From Paenalcaligenes niemegkensis (lineage in GTDB: Bacteria > Pseudomonadota > Gammaproteobacteria > Burkholderiales > Burkholderiaceae_B), in the NCBI RefSeq assembly GCF_022230885.1, contig NZ_JAKGCT010000004.1, forward strand, positions 1,364,001-1,428,000: a stretch of 64,000 nt of DNA. The letters are read 5' to 3'. The notes under the pieces were generated by a model. It did no database searches and was not told where the DNA came from. It saw nothing but the letters and a program-made list of their open reading frames with translations. Positions 8,363-19,050 of the stretch are shown here, one piece after another; position 1 is the stretch's first letter; every line of letters begins with the position of its first letter. The position numbers were made by a program, and so were the translations under genes.

Positions 8363-9955
8363 ATGAAGATCCAGACCGCTCTGCTCTCGGTTTCTGATAA
8401 AACCGGTATCGTCGATTTCGCCCAAGCCCTTGCCCAACGCGGAGTACGGCTGCTGTCTACCGGTGGCACTGCCAAACTTTTGCAACAAGCAGGCCTGACA
8501 GTTACCGAGGTCGCTGAGCACACAGGCTCACCCGAAATCCTTGATGGCCGTGTTAAAACCTTGCACCCTAAGATTCACGGTGGCCTGTTAGCCCGTCGTG
8601 ATGACAAAAAGCATTTAGCCACCATTGAGCAGCACGGCATTGATCGCATCGACCTGCTTGTCGTGAACCTGTACCCGTTTCGTGAGACTATCGCGCGCGC
8701 CGACTGCCATTTTGCCGATGCCGTCGAAAATATCGATATCGGTGGGCCTGCCATGCTTCGTGCCGCAGCAAAAAATCACGGTACCGAACAAGGCGGCGTC
8801 ACGGTTGTTATAGACCCTGTTGATTACGCACGTGTATTGGCTGATCTTGACAGCCCTGCCGGCGTAACGTCGTATGCCTTGCGTCTTGAGCTGGCTACCA
8901 AGGTTTATGCCCATACAGCTGCCTATGACGGAGCCATTGCTAATTACCTCAGCAGCCTGAGCCAGCCAGAGCCCGCGCAACTGGAGACGCCCGCCCGCAA
9001 GCAGTGGCCTTCTGTTTTGAACTTGCAGCTAAAACAGTCGCAAGCCTTGCGCTACGGAGAAAACCCTCATCAGCATGCCGCTTTTTATACTGACGGCCAG
9101 GTTGCTGAAGGTTTGCTGGCGAATTACCAGCAGCTTCAAGGCAAAGAGCTTTCCTACAACAACATCGCCGATGCGGATGCAGCCTGGGAGTGCGTACGTA
9201 GTTTCGACGCCGGAGCGTGTGTCATTGTTAAGCATTCCAATCCTTGTGGTGTAGCACTCGGTGAGACGGCTGAAGCCGCTTACCTGAAAGCACTAAAAAC
9301 TGACCCCACGTCGGCTTTCGGCGGCATTATCGCGCTGAATCAAACGGTAGATGCCGCCGCAGCAAAAACAATCAGTGCACAATTTCTCGAGGTTTTGCTT
9401 GCGCCTGCCTACACTCCCGAGGCACTGGATATTTTAGCGCTCAAGAAAAATGTACGGGTATTGCTGGTACCTGAAGGAAATTCCCACAACGATTTCAACA
9501 TTAAACGTGTAGGCGGTGGCTGGCTTGTGCAAACACCGGATACCTTCCGCGACAACGTTGAGGCCTTCAAGGTGGTGAGTGCGAAACAACCCAGCAGCCA
9601 ACAAATGCAAGATCTGCTTTTTGCCTGGTCAGTTGCCAAATATGTAAAATCGAACGCCATTGTGTTTACCGCTAACGGCATGACATTAGGGGTAGGGGCC
9701 GGACAAATGAGCCGCGTAGACTCCGCACGCATCGCAGCGATCAAGGCAGAAAACGCTGGCCTTACACTCCAGGGCTCTGCAGTGGCCTCTGATGCTTTCT
9801 TTCCTTTCCGCGATGGTCTGGATGTGGTTGCCGAAGCAGGCGCAACGTCGGTCATTCAGCCAGGAGGCAGCATCCGCGACGACGAAGTCATCGCTGCCGC
9901 AAACGAACGCGATATGGTGATGGTATTTACCGGCACGCGTCACTTCTACCACTAA
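8363..9955 (+). CDS. purH: Bifunctional AICAR transformylase/IMP cyclohydrolase
   Basis: PurH catalyses the last two steps of IMP synthesis: formyl transfer from 10-formyl-THF to AICAR, then ring closure. The N-terminal cyclohydrolase domain (about 1-150) shows [26 protein letters not shown] and [18 protein letters not shown]. The C-terminal transformylase has [10 protein letters not shown], the VKHSNPCG motif and DAFFPFRDG. At 530 residues it is full length. Its TAA overlaps the ruvC ATG by one base (TAATG), implying translational coupling. Confidence 0.97.
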   Translation: MKIQTALLSVSDKTGIVDFAQALAQRGVRLLSTGGTAKLLQQAGLTVTEVAEHTGSPEILDGRVKTLHPKIHGGLLARRDDKKHLATIEQHGIDRIDLLVVNLYPFRETIARADCHFADAVENIDIGGPAMLRAAAKNHGTEQGGVTVVIDPVDYARVLADLDSPAGVTSYALRLELATKVYAHTAAYDGAIANYLSSLSQPEPAQLETPARKQWPSVLNLQLKQSQALRYGENPHQHAAFYTDGQVAEGLLANYQQLQGKELSYNNIADADAAWECVRSFDAGACVIVKHSNPCGVALGETAEAAYLKALKTDPTSAFGGIIALNQTVDAAAAKTISAQFLEVLLAPAYTPEALDILALKKNVRVLLVPEGNSHNDFNIKRVGGGWLVQTPDTFRDNVEAFKVVSAKQPSSQQMQDLLFAWSVAKYVKSNAIVFTANGMTLGVGAGQMSRVDSARIAAIKAENAGLTLQGSAVASDAFFPFRDGLDVVAEAGATSVIQPGGSIRDDEVIAAANERDMVMVFTGTRHFYH

Positions 9956-10497
9956 TGCGTATACTTGGCATCGATCCCGGCTTGCGTCGAACTGGTTTCG
10001 GCATTATTGACGTTTCCGGTTCCTCTCTGGGGTATGTTGCCAGCGGCACCATCGTCGTCCCGACTGAGCTTAGCCTGGGCGAACGTTTAAAAGTCATATT
10101 AGACAACGTTCGAGACGTGGCCGCCCAGCACTCCCCTGACGAAGCCTCGATCGAACAGGTTTTCGTGAATGCCAATCCGCATTCCACATTACTGCTGGGC
10201 CAGGCGCGTGGAGCTGCTATCTGCGCCTTAGCCGACAGCAATCTTCCTGTTCATGAATACACGGCCTTGCAAGTAAAGAAAACCGTTGTTGGCCGTGGAC
10301 ACGCAGACAAAGAACAGGTTCAGGCCATGGTTCAACATTTATTACGCCTGAACGGTGCGCCAGCAGCCGATGCAGCTGATGCCCTGGCATGTGCCATTTG
10401 TCACGCCCATCACCTGCCCCTGTCTGCACAGTTGGCCCAAAGTGGCCACGTAACTTTCAGCGGATTACGTGTTCGCGCTGGACGCGTATTACGCTAA
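9955..10497 (+). CDS. ruvC: Holliday junction resolvase RuvC
   Basis: RuvC is the Mg2+-dependent endonuclease that cuts Holliday junctions in the RuvABC pathway. Acidic catalytic residues are visible in [15 protein letters not shown] (Asp 7), [20 protein letters not shown] (Glu), and the pair in [18 protein letters not shown]. Length 180 is standard. It overlaps purH by one base and is followed 10 bp later by ruvA. Confidence 0.97.
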   Translation: MRILGIDPGLRRTGFGIIDVSGSSLGYVASGTIVVPTELSLGERLKVILDNVRDVAAQHSPDEASIEQVFVNANPHSTLLLGQARGAAICALADSNLPVHEYTALQVKKTVVGRGHADKEQVQAMVQHLLRLNGAPAADAADALACAICHAHHLPLSAQLAQSGHVTFSGLRVRAGRVLR

Positions 10498-10507
10498 CGA
10501 GGAAACT

Positions 10508-11089
10508 ATGATCGGACGTATTAGCGGCACACTTATTGAAAAGCTGCCTCCTTCTGTATGCATTGACGTCAATGGCGTGGGCTACGACATTGACGTGCCG
10601 ATGAGTACCTTTTATGGTTTAGGAGACCTCAACTCGAAGGTCAGTTTGTTTACCCATCTCAGCGTACGTGAAGACGCCCATGTTCTGTATGGTTTTGCTA
10701 CGCCCTCCGAACGCAGCACGTTCAGAACACTCATAAAAGTAAGCGGTATTGGCGCCCGTACTGCACTATCGATTCTTTCTGGTTTAAGTGTGCAGGACTT
10801 GTCAGCGGCAATTAATCAACAGGAAACTGCCCTGCTAACCAGCGTTCCTGGTATCGGGAAAAAAACCGCAGAGCGCCTGCTGCTAGAACTGCGCGGCAAG
10901 CTGGAACCCGACACAGGTGACGTTACGGTGCTCAGTGCTGGCAATACCGACCGAAGCGATATCCTGAACGCCTTGCTGGCATTGGGCTATAACAGCACCG
11001 AGGCTAACAAGGCCCTGAAACAGCTGGCTGAAGACGTCAGTGTGTCGGACGGCATCCGCCTGGCCTTACAAAGCTTGTCCAAGCGCTAG
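10508..11089 (+). CDS. ruvA: Holliday junction DNA helicase subunit RuvA
   Basis: RuvA is the tetrameric junction-binding protein that loads RuvB. The start at 10508 (MIGRISGTL) follows AGGAAA and yields 193 residues; the longer frame from 10469 lacks family support. The OB-fold N-terminus is followed by two helix-hairpin-helix motifs ([16 protein letters not shown] and [19 protein letters not shown]) and a C-terminal RuvB-binding domain ([17 protein letters not shown]). Its 3' end overlaps the convergent threonine dehydratase gene by 24 bp. Confidence 0.96.
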   Translation: MIGRISGTLIEKLPPSVCIDVNGVGYDIDVPMSTFYGLGDLNSKVSLFTHLSVREDAHVLYGFATPSERSTFRTLIKVSGIGARTALSILSGLSVQDLSAAINQQETALLTSVPGIGKKTAERLLLELRGKLEPDTGDVTVLSAGNTDRSDILNALLALGYNSTEANKALKQLAEDVSVSDGIRLALQSLSKR

Positions 11090-12042
11090 GTAGCGCCCCA
11101 AGGTGGCAACATCAACGTTGCCACCACTTATAATTACCCCCACACGCAAACCTCTGATATTTATTTGCTGGCTAAGGGCTGCTGCCGCACCGAGACATCC
11201 TGTAGGCTCCACCACCATTTTCATGCGCTCGGCAAAAAATCGCATTAAATTCATTAATGCCTGATCATCAACCGTCAGCACGCCCGCTGCGAACTGCTGA
11301 ATAATCTCGAAGGTCAGTGGCGCCAGGGATGGTGTCAAAGCCCCGTCAGCGATGGACTGAGGCGCCTGCACAGAAACCAGTTTACCGCTCTGGAGTGACT
11401 GCTGAGCATCATTGCCGGCGTCGGGCTCTACTCCGTATACCTTGCAGCCCGGAGCTAACGCGTGCGCGGCAATTAGCGAGCCCGACAATAGCCCCCGCCC
11501 CCAAAGGCACAAAAAGCAGATCAAGCCCCCTGCCTCCTCAAGCAACTCTTTAGCAGCAGTACCTTGTCCTGCAATCACCTCAGCGTCAGCAAAAGGCGGA
11601 ATTAAACTGAAGCCTTGCTCTGCAACCAATGAGGCCGCGATTTTTTCGCGATCTTCAGTTTGCCTGTCGTACTCGATGACGGTAGCCCCATAGGCCAGCG
11701 TTGCGGCTTTTTTGCTGCCGGAGCGTTGCTGGGCATTACGACGGTAGCACTGATGCCATGAAGCTTAGCGGCCAGTGCCACGGCCTGGGCGTGGTTACCC
11801 GAGGAGAAAGTGACAATTCCGCGCTGGCGCTGCTCTGGGCTCAGGGAGGAAATTGCATTAAAACCACCTCTGAACTTAAAGGCGCCCATGCGCTGAAAGT
11901 TCTCACACTTAAAATAAATTTCAGCGCCCGACAGCTGGTTTAGGGTGGCTGATGTCAATACGGGCGTACGGTGCGCTACCCCATGTAACCGCCGTGAAGC
12001 GCGTTCGATCGCATCATATGCGGGTTGACGTTGCTGTGTCAT
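11066..12042 (-). pseudogene. Threonine/serine dehydratase (PLP-dependent), multiply frameshifted
   Basis: Short catabolic-type threonine ammonia-lyase without an ACT domain. The PLP lysine lies in MGAFKFRGGFNAI, followed by FSSGNHAQAVALAAKLHG and VVMPSNAPAAKK. The sequence breaks four times, each at a homopolymer: T6 at 11708-11713, C5 at 11526-11530, C5 at 11498-11502 and C5 at 11492-11496 (plus-strand bases). Adding one base to each gives the expected KKAATLAYGATVIEYDR and the phosphate-binding glycine loop LFVPLGGGGLLSG, then an uninterrupted C-terminal half. Restored length is about 326 residues. It is divergent from ruvB and converges on ruvA. Confidence 0.85.
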
Positions 12043-12052
12043 ACAATATAAA
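12025..12052 (+). promoter_or_regulatory. Sigma-70 promoter for ruvB
   Basis: TTGACG (12025-12030) and TATAAA (12047-12052) are spaced by 16 bp, close to consensus. The predicted start near 12059 leaves about 112 nt of leader before the ruvB ATG. The elements sit over the 5' end of the divergent dehydratase gene. Confidence 0.6.
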
Positions 12053-12170
12053 TCCCGAGCGTGGATTAAACAGAGAATCTCCTATTATGCATCAGCGGCT
12101 CCCTGGCGAACACTGCACGCAGAGGGCTGGCTTGGTGTACCATACTGTGTATTCAATCAGTGACTGCAAC

Positions 12171-13232
12171 ATGGCCATACTTTCAGATTCTCTCGCTAGC
12201 CTGGGCGCCCCTACTCGTGTGGTGAATGCATCTCCGCTTTCTCCTAACGAAGAGTCTATAGAGCGCGCCTTACGGCCTAAACGCCTAAGCGACTATGTTG
12301 GGCAACACCGTGTTCGTGAACAGCTTGAAATCTTTATTCAGGCCGCTCGCGGTCGTAGTGAAGCCCTTGATCATGTACTGTTATTCGGCCCTCCCGGTTT
12401 AGGGAAAACCACGCTGGCCCACATTGTGGCCCACGAAATGGGGGTAAACCTGCGCCAGACTTCAGGACCAGTCCTGGAACGTCCTGGCGATCTGGCCGCC
12501 ATTCTGACCAATCTGGAAAAAAACGACGTACTGTTCATTGATGAAATACATAGACTCTCGCCCGTCGTCGAAGAAATTCTTTACCCGGCGCTGGAAGACT
12601 TTCAAATTGATATCATGATTGGTGAAGGGCCTGCGGCGCGCAGCGTCAAGATTGACCTCCAGCCCTTCACGCTGGTAGGTGCGACGACCCGGGCAGGTAT
12701 GCTCACAAACCCCTTGCGGGATCGCTTTGGTATTGTTTCCAGACTCGAGTTCTATAACACTGCCGATCTTCAACATATTGTCGAGCGCAGTGCCAGCTTA
12801 TTGAACGTGCAGTGCATTGACGACGGTGCCCTCGAAATAGCCAGGCGTGCTCGCGGCACCCCTCGCATTGCCAATCGCTTATTGCGGCGAGTCCGCGATT
12901 ACGCCGACGTAAAGGCAGAAGGTATTATCAATACCCTTACGGCCAGCAATGCGCTGGCCATGCTAGAGGTCGACCCGCAAGGGCTTGATCTCATGGACAG
13001 AAAACTGCTCGAAGCAATCATTCACCGTTTTGACGGCGGACCTGTAGGCGTTGACAGCCTGGCCGCTGCCATTGGTGAAGAACGTGACACTATAGAAGAC
13101 GTCATCGAGCCCTATCTGATCCAGCACGGCTTTCTGCAGCGTACGCCTCGTGGCCGTATCGCCACACGGATGACCTGGCTGCATCTGGGCTTAGAGCCAG
13201 CCGCGCAACCTGGCGGCCCGCTGTTCGAATAG
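12171..13232 (+). CDS. ruvB: Holliday junction branch migration ATPase RuvB
   Basis: RuvB is the hexameric AAA+ motor of branch migration. The start at 12171 ([12 protein letters not shown]) gives 353 residues; an upstream in-frame extension to 11952 runs into the promoter region. Conserved elements are [12 protein letters not shown], Walker [13 protein letters not shown], Walker [12 protein letters not shown], sensor 1 [18 protein letters not shown], arginine-finger region [15 protein letters not shown] and the C-terminal winged helix ([13 protein letters not shown]). It is separated from ruvCA by the reverse-strand dehydratase, so it relies on its own promoter. Confidence 0.97.
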   Translation: MAILSDSLASLGAPTRVVNASPLSPNEESIERALRPKRLSDYVGQHRVREQLEIFIQAARGRSEALDHVLLFGPPGLGKTTLAHIVAHEMGVNLRQTSGPVLERPGDLAAILTNLEKNDVLFIDEIHRLSPVVEEILYPALEDFQIDIMIGEGPAARSVKIDLQPFTLVGATTRAGMLTNPLRDRFGIVSRLEFYNTADLQHIVERSASLLNVQCIDDGALEIARRARGTPRIANRLLRRVRDYADVKAEGIINTLTASNALAMLEVDPQGLDLMDRKLLEAIIHRFDGGPVGVDSLAAAIGEERDTIEDVIEPYLIQHGFLQRTPRGRIATRMTWLHLGLEPAAQPGGPLFE

Positions 13233-13237
13233 ACCTG

Positions 13238-15060
13238 TTAAAAGGCATCTGCAGTATTGGCTTTAGCAATGCATTCCAGCAAGGCATCCCCATACGCCTC
13301 AAGCTTACGCACGCCAATGCCGGATATGCAACGTAAGTCGTCAGCGTTCTGGGGGATATCAATAGCCACTTGCCTTAAGGTGGCATCATTAAAGATGATA
13401 AAAGCGGGTACCCCGTGCTCTTTGGCTGTGGCAGCACGCCATTGCCGCAAAGCATGAAACCGGGCCCTTGCCTCGGGCGGCAGCTCGGGCTGCGCAGCCG
13501 TCTTGCGACCAGGCTTGCTTGCAACGGTTGTCTCTCGCCTGAACATCAGACTACGTTCACCCTTAAGCACTTCTCTGGAGCTTTCAGTTAGCCCCAAGGT
13601 GCCAAAACCCTGGGTGTCGATGCTGAGCAAGTTCTGCGCCAGCAACTGACGTAATACTCCCCGCCACCCTTGCTCGGAAATATCTGCACCCACTCCAAAT
13701 ACCGTCAGGCTATCGTGACCATACTCTTTCACACGGTCAGTCAGCTTGCCGCGCAATATATCGATAAGGTGACCACCGCCAAATCGCTGGCCCCGCTCGC
13801 GCCAAAGCCGATACACCGCTGACATGAGCTTCTGTGCCGCCACTGTCCCATCCCAGGACTCGGGCGGTTGCAGGCACGTGTCGCAGTTACCGCAAGCGTT
13901 GGTTTCTTGCCCAAAATAAGCCAATAGACCCGTTCGGCGACAGCTTACTGTTTCACACAGCCCCAGCATGGCATCTAACTGACGGCCTTGGTTGCGCCGA
14001 TGGAATTCTTCGGCCATAGAGTCGTTAATCATGCGATGCAACTGCACCACGTCTTGCAGGCCATAGGCTAACCACGCTGTAGCGGGCTCACCGTCACGTC
14101 CTGCCCGGCCAGTTTCCTGATAATAGCCCTCGACCGACTTGGGTAAGTCAATATGGGCCACAAAGCGCACATCAGGCTTGTTGACGCCCATGCCAAACGC
14201 AATCGTGGCCACCATTACCACACCCTCTTCACGCAAGAAGCGAGCCTGATTCTGAGCACGCAGTTCGGCCTTTAACCCCGCATGATAGGCTAGCGCATTC
14301 ACCCCTTCACGAACTAAAAAAGCCGCGGTGTCTTCGACGCGTGCACGTGAAAGGCAATACACAATACCACTGTCATTCGGATGCTCCTCGTTGATCAGGG
14401 TCAGCAATTGCCGTCTGACTTCTTTCTTTTCTACAATGCGATAGCAAATATTCGGACGGTCAAAGCTTGCCACAAAATGCGGGGCCTCTTGCAATGACAA
14501 CCGCTGGGCAATTTCGACCTGGGTTTCAGCGGTTGCCGTTGCCGTCAGGGCAATACGCGGTACATCGGGCCAGCGCTCTGCCAGATAGGACAAACCTAAA
14601 TACTCAGGGCGAAAATCGTGCCCCCATTGGGAAACACAATGTGCTTCGTCAATTGCAAACAAAGAAATTTTGGCGCGTGAGAGTAAATCGAGACAACGGT
14701 CTGTTAGCAAACGCTCCGGTGCAACATAGAGCAGATCCAGCTCGCCAGCAAGAAAGGCCCGCTCGACTTCGCGAGCCTGCTGCCACTCTTGTGTGGAATT
14801 CAGATAGGCGGCTTTCACACCCAGTTCGGTTAAGGCATCGACCTGATCTTGCATCAGGGCGATTAAGGAGGAGATCACTACGCCGGTACCTTCACGCGCC
14901 AATGCTGGTATCTGGTAGCAAAGTGATTTTCCTCCACCGGTGGGCATCAGCACCAACGCGTCGCCCCCTGAATAACATGCTCGATCACCTCGTGCTGGCT
15001 GCCACGAAAAGAGTCGTAGCCAAACACTTGCTGCAAAATATCGAGTGAAGAATTAGACAT
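13238..15060 (-). pseudogene. recQ: ATP-dependent DNA helicase RecQ, frameshifted near the N-terminus
   Basis: RecQ is a 3'-5' helicase in recombination and repair. N-terminus MSNSSLDILQQVFGYDSFR is in one frame; the rest is in another, starting just before Walker A (LMPTGGGKSLCYQIPAL). One extra C in the plus-strand C5 run at 14964-14968 restores QGGDALVLMPTGGGKS. Downstream are the DEAH box in FAIDEAHCVSQWGHDFRPEY, helicase motif VI QETGRAGRDGEPA, the zinc-binding cysteines (CRRTGLLAYFGQ..CGNCDTC), the RQC domain and a C-terminal HRDC domain (FHALRQWRAATAKEHGVPAF). Restored length about 607. Confidence 0.92.
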
Positions 15061-15064
15061 GTCT

Positions 15065-16180
15065 TTAGGGTAGAGGGACTGCAAAGCGCAAAACCATATT
15101 GTAGTCACCGTTAAGTAACTCGCGTTGCGCCTGCAACCCGATGCGAAGATTAGGACTGTACCAGAACTGTTGGGTAACCCCCAACTGCTGCGAAGGCGTA
15201 CCAAACTGACTGCGCTGAGTAACCAGCTGCCCTTGCAGTGATCCCCAGCGCCCCATGCCCAGATTAGCATCAACGGCATGCTTGACACCGCTACCCAGGG
15301 CGCTTTTGCCATAGCTGCTGAGATCAGCGAAATCTCCCTGGTAGCGTTCGCTGGCAACACCTACATTCAAGGTCGAGGAAATGTCTGCGTCGTAGCGTGT
15401 CTGATAACGCCAGCCGCTGCCAAAACTATGGCTAGCTCTCGCAATGCTACTGCTCCAGGCGCCCCACTCTTCGGTTTGGTACCTGGCTCCTACACCGCCC
15501 AACTGCATTGCTGGAGCTGTTTCATACAAGGCTTCTACCTGCACCTGACTGGACACATCTGCATCCACCCATAGACCTGTCGCCGTAGGCCCATATTGCA
15601 GATCGCCCTCAGCCTTGCTATTACTGTAGTCTAGCGCCCCTACCGAAAGGTTATAGCGCCATGGAAACCGTTCGTCATTTTCAGAAAAGCGTTGCGATAT
15701 CTGGACGCCGCCAAGTTGTGGCGAAGATATCCAATTGGGGGTGCCCATCTCTGCGTTTCCAATAAGCACATCGGTATTGTGCATACCTTGATAGCGCCAG
15801 GCCGCACTCCCCAACTCCCAGTTTTCTATACTTTGATTAGCCCGCGGAACGCTGGAAGCGCCGCTCAGACTGACCGTCCCCATTTGCTTGTGATTGATGC
15901 TGAAGCTGCGCAGCGTCTCTCCGGCATTCAATAAGCTGGTGTGCAGCTCGGTACTATCGTACTCATCAGTTGAATCCACAGTCGACTCTTCGATCAAATC
16001 ATCGAAAAAGCCCGGCACCGGAGGCAATGGCACAGCTTTGGGCGCAGGCGGGATATCGACGCTAAAACTTTGTGCCGGAGCCAGACGCTGGATTCCAGTA
16101 GCGTGCGTTGAGGCGAAAGGCATCAATAGCGTAATCAAGCCGCTTCCAATTACCGTAGTCATACCAACAAGCGCATACAT
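15065..16180 (-). CDS. Lone usher-like outer-membrane beta-barrel protein
   Basis: This is a 371-residue secreted protein if it starts at 16180, behind GGGG and 34 bp after the clcA stop; an open extension to 16258 overlaps clcA. A signal peptide ends near FASTHATG, followed by a proline-rich spacer (IPPAPKAVPLPPVPG) and an acidic stretch. The rest is alternating polar/aromatic beta strands like those of fimbrial usher barrels (GGVGARYQTEEWGAW, GWRYQTRYDADIS, LRIGLQAQREL) ending in a beta-signal-like VLRFAVPLP. It is less than half the size of FimD/PapC and no chaperone or pilin gene is nearby. Function unknown. Confidence 0.55.
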   Translation of the reverse strand: MYALVGMTTVIGSGLITLLMPFASTHATGIQRLAPAQSFSVDIPPAPKAVPLPPVPGFFDDLIEESTVDSTDEYDSTELHTSLLNAGETLRSFSINHKQMGTVSLSGASSVPRANQSIENWELGSAAWRYQGMHNTDVLIGNAEMGTPNWISSPQLGGVQISQRFSENDERFPWRYNLSVGALDYSNSKAEGDLQYGPTATGLWVDADVSSQVQVEALYETAPAMQLGGVGARYQTEEWGAWSSSIARASHSFGSGWRYQTRYDADISSTLNVGVASERYQGDFADLSSYGKSALGSGVKHAVDANLGMGRWGSLQGQLVTQRSQFGTPSQQLGVTQQFWYSPNLRIGLQAQRELLNGDYNMVLRFAVPLP

Positions 16181-16214
16181 CGATAAGACCCCAAACCGTT
16201 GCTTTTTTACCAAA

Positions 16215-17989
16215 TTACGATGCACGTGTATCGAACATAGCTTCGCCTGTGGCATCAAGCGAGCGCTTTATTGCCGAGTATTTCTCCAGCAGCGCCGACT
16301 TGTACACCACGCCAATTAAACGAGGAGTCTCGTCTGAACTAAGTACAGGTAAGCGTTCGCCCTGGAAGTTCACAAAATAACCTTGTGCCTCGTCCAGACT
16401 CATGGAGGAGTCCAGGGTCTTGACGAAATCCAGGCGTATGACCTCGCCCACCAGCTGTTCTTGGGCGTCGGCATGATGAAGTAATAAGCGGGTGAGGTCC
16501 TGCTGCGCAATGACACCCTGATACACGTTATCTTCATCTACAACATATAGGTATTTAACCGGGTATTCCAAAAACATTTGTAACGCCTCACTGACTTTCG
16601 TCGTGGTCAGCACAACGGTGTCGGCAGGTCGAATCAGCTGATTTATCCGCATGTTACGTAATGTATGGCGCAGGCGCTCATCACGCTCTCGCACCAAAAT
16701 CACGTCATACATCGAAACTTCGGCGAGCATTCTGGAGACAAAGTAAGCTATGACGCTCGCAACAATCAGAGGCAGTACCAACTGATAGCTGAGGGTCATT
16801 TCAAAAATCATCAAAATGGCCATGAACGGTGCGCTTGTCGCCGCCCCCAGAAAAGCCCCCATGCCTACCAATGTAAACAGATACCCCGGTATGCCAATGC
16901 CTGGGAAGACGAGCAGCAACAGCTGACCATACAAAGAGCCAAAAGCCGCCCCCACAAATAGCGCGGGTGTAAAAACACCACCTATTGCCCCGGAACCTAC
17001 CGTAAGCGCGGTTGCCAAAACCTTGGCAAACAAGATTGCGACAATGGCGTGCCAAGCCCAGGGCTCGTGCAATAACGACCACACCACACTATAGCCATTA
17101 CCCGCCACATCGGGTGTCATGATGAGTAGAATTCCCAGCATAAAACCGCCCAAGGCCAGTCTCAGCCAGAGAGGAATCCCCGTTCTGGAAAACTGCTCCC
17201 TGGATAAGGTCATTAATTTCAGGAAGCCGGGGGCAATAATTCCGATAATAATTCCCAAAAGCACGAATACCCATATTTCAGGACCAGCAACACGCGGCAC
17301 ATCAATCATTTCATAGACCGCATGGTAATCGCCCATCATGCGCATGGTGATATTGGCTGATACCGCAGCGATCAGTAATGGCCCCAGGCTCTGAATACTC
17401 AAGGTTCCTAGTACAATTTCCGCAATGAAGATAGCACCCGCCAGCGGTGTGCCGTAGGCTGCGGCCACACCCGCAGCCCCACCGCAGGCTACCAGTACAC
17501 GTAGGTGGGCGGTACCAATATAAATAAAACGTCCCACCAGCGATGCCGCCAAAGACGATAGATGAACCATCGCCCCCTCTCGGCCGATGGAGCCGCCTGA
17601 CGCCACCGTAAATAATGAGGATAAAGATCGCAAGAGGCCCTGGCGCAATGACATGCGGCCATCACCGATGGCAACCGCCTCCATATAGTCGGAAGCTGCT
17701 TCGGTTTTTTTGCGGCTGGCCAGCCACAGCAGCAAACCGGCAATAAGCCCACCGGCAGTGGGAAACAGCAAGCGGCTATACCAAGGCAGTGCCCGGGTCA
17801 CGTCAGTGATCTCACCGACTTCCCCACCGCCAGATACTGGATGAGATAAATCCCTTCATGAAAGAGAATCACCACCGCTGCGCCCAATACGCCCATAAGC
17901 GCCGCCCAGCACAGCATCGCCGGCGTGTCGGATAACCAACCCACTCCTTTGAGGCGACGGCGCAAGGAGCCGATAGAGCGTTTTAGCAT
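16215..17989 (-). pseudogene. ClC-family chloride channel/transporter with CBS domains, frameshifted
   Basis: ClC membrane protein with about 10-12 helices (residues 1-420) and a C-terminal CBS pair (from about RINQLIRPADTVVLTTTKV onward). Selectivity-filter motifs are SGGSIGREGAMVHLSS (external gating glutamate present; Ala replaces the usual Pro) and GAIGGVFTPALFVGAAFG. The inner proton-pathway glutamate of ClC-ec1 (E203) aligns to Ile in AIFIAEIVLG. The first 55 residues lie in a different frame; one extra C in the C4 run at 17822-17825 joins them (AVGEVGEITDVTRALPW). It is downstream of cydB on the same strand. Confidence 0.85.
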
Positions 17990-18000
17990 AGGCGGATAAA

Positions 18001-19050
18001 CTACCTTTTATAGTCAGGCGGTACCGGTGGTCTCGACAACCCAAACATGCCCCAATAAACCCAGATATTAAAAACAAACAGTATAGGAATAGCGACCACC
18101 GCTGCCGCCAGAATAATGCGTAAGACAGTCACCGAGGCGGCTGCGTCCCAAATAGTAATTTCATCAAGCACTAAAAACGGGAAAAAACTAAAGGCCAACC
18201 CTAGCAAGACGGCCAAGAAGACCAATAAGGTCAATAAAAATGGTAGCGCGGTCGTTCTATAACTACTGTTGATCATGCGCTGCAGACACATTTCGATGGA
18301 AACAAAACAAAGCAGCAGCATTCCCCACAACGCCAACACTACCATGCGGTTAATGCCTTCGCTCCATTTGAGCAGCACGCCGGCGTTAGCTAATGCCAAT
18401 ACCACCGAGGCTCCGATGGCCCCTGCCGCAAACCATCGCACTGCCAAGCTACCCCACCGCACCGCACGGGCACGAAGTTCACCAGCTTCGCGCATGATCA
18501 GCCAGCTTGCTCCTAAAAGCACATACGCGGCAACCGCACAGAAGCCCATGAAGATACCGAACCAGAAATAGCCCGCTCCTTGGCTGAAACTGACCACCAC
18601 CTTCGCCAGCAACAAGCCATGTACGAAAGCAGTGATTAAGGACCCTACGCCAAAAGCCATCTGCCACTTAGCCTGCAGCTCGGCTGGCGCACGCAAGCGC
18701 ATCTCGAAGCTGACCGAGCGCAGCATAACGCCGAGAGCCAGGCCACACAAAGGTAAGTAAAGGCTGCCCATGACCGGGCCCCATGCTTTGGGAAAAGCAG
18801 TAATAAAAAGGCCCATACCCAAGAACAGCCAATACTCATTGGCATCCCTCCACGGGCTGAGCAAGGAAAGCATTCGGGGCCGTAACAAATCAGGAGCAAT
18901 CAGCGATAGGCACCCTACGCCTATATCGAAGCCATCCAGCACGGTTCCGGCAACAATAACCAAAAAGAAAAAGCCCAGGAACAGCAGTGGCATCCAAAAC
19001 TGAGGGTCGTAGACACCTAAGCCGACGGCGTTAGCTAAAGCATCAATCAT
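18001..19050 (-). CDS. cydB: Cytochrome bd-type quinol oxidase subunit II-like protein (CydB)
   Basis: This is a 349-residue membrane protein with about nine hydrophobic helices, matching CydB length (about 380 in E. coli). Conserved features are VLDGFDIGVGCL (CydB DGFDMGVG), SPWRDANEYWLFLG in place of PHWDGNQVWL, MLRSVSFEMR with the conserved arginine, and IWDAAASVTVLRI near the C-terminus. Its ATG overlaps the stop of the cydA-like gene (ATGA), so the two are translated as a pair. CydB itself normally binds no catalytic heme and here looks ordinary. Confidence 0.88.
   Translation of the reverse strand: MIDALANAVGLGVYDPQFWMPLLFLGFFFLVIVAGTVLDGFDIGVGCLSLIAPDLLRPRMLSLLSPWRDANEYWLFLGMGLFITAFPKAWGPVMGSLYLPLCGLALGVMLRSVSFEMRLRAPAELQAKWQMAFGVGSLITAFVHGLLLAKVVVSFSQGAGYFWFGIFMGFCAVAAYVLLGASWLIMREAGELRARAVRWGSLAVRWFAAGAIGASVVLALANAGVLLKWSEGINRMVVLALWGMLLLCFVSIEMCLQRMINSSYRTTALPFLLTLLVFLAVLLGLAFSFFPFLVLDEITIWDAAASVTVLRIILAAAVVAIPILFVFNIWVYWGMFGLSRPPVPPDYKR

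Noticed and set aside
15894-16319. Plus-strand open frame opposite the usher-like and clcA genes
   Set aside because: A shadow of two minus-strand coding regions; no RBS or family resemblance.
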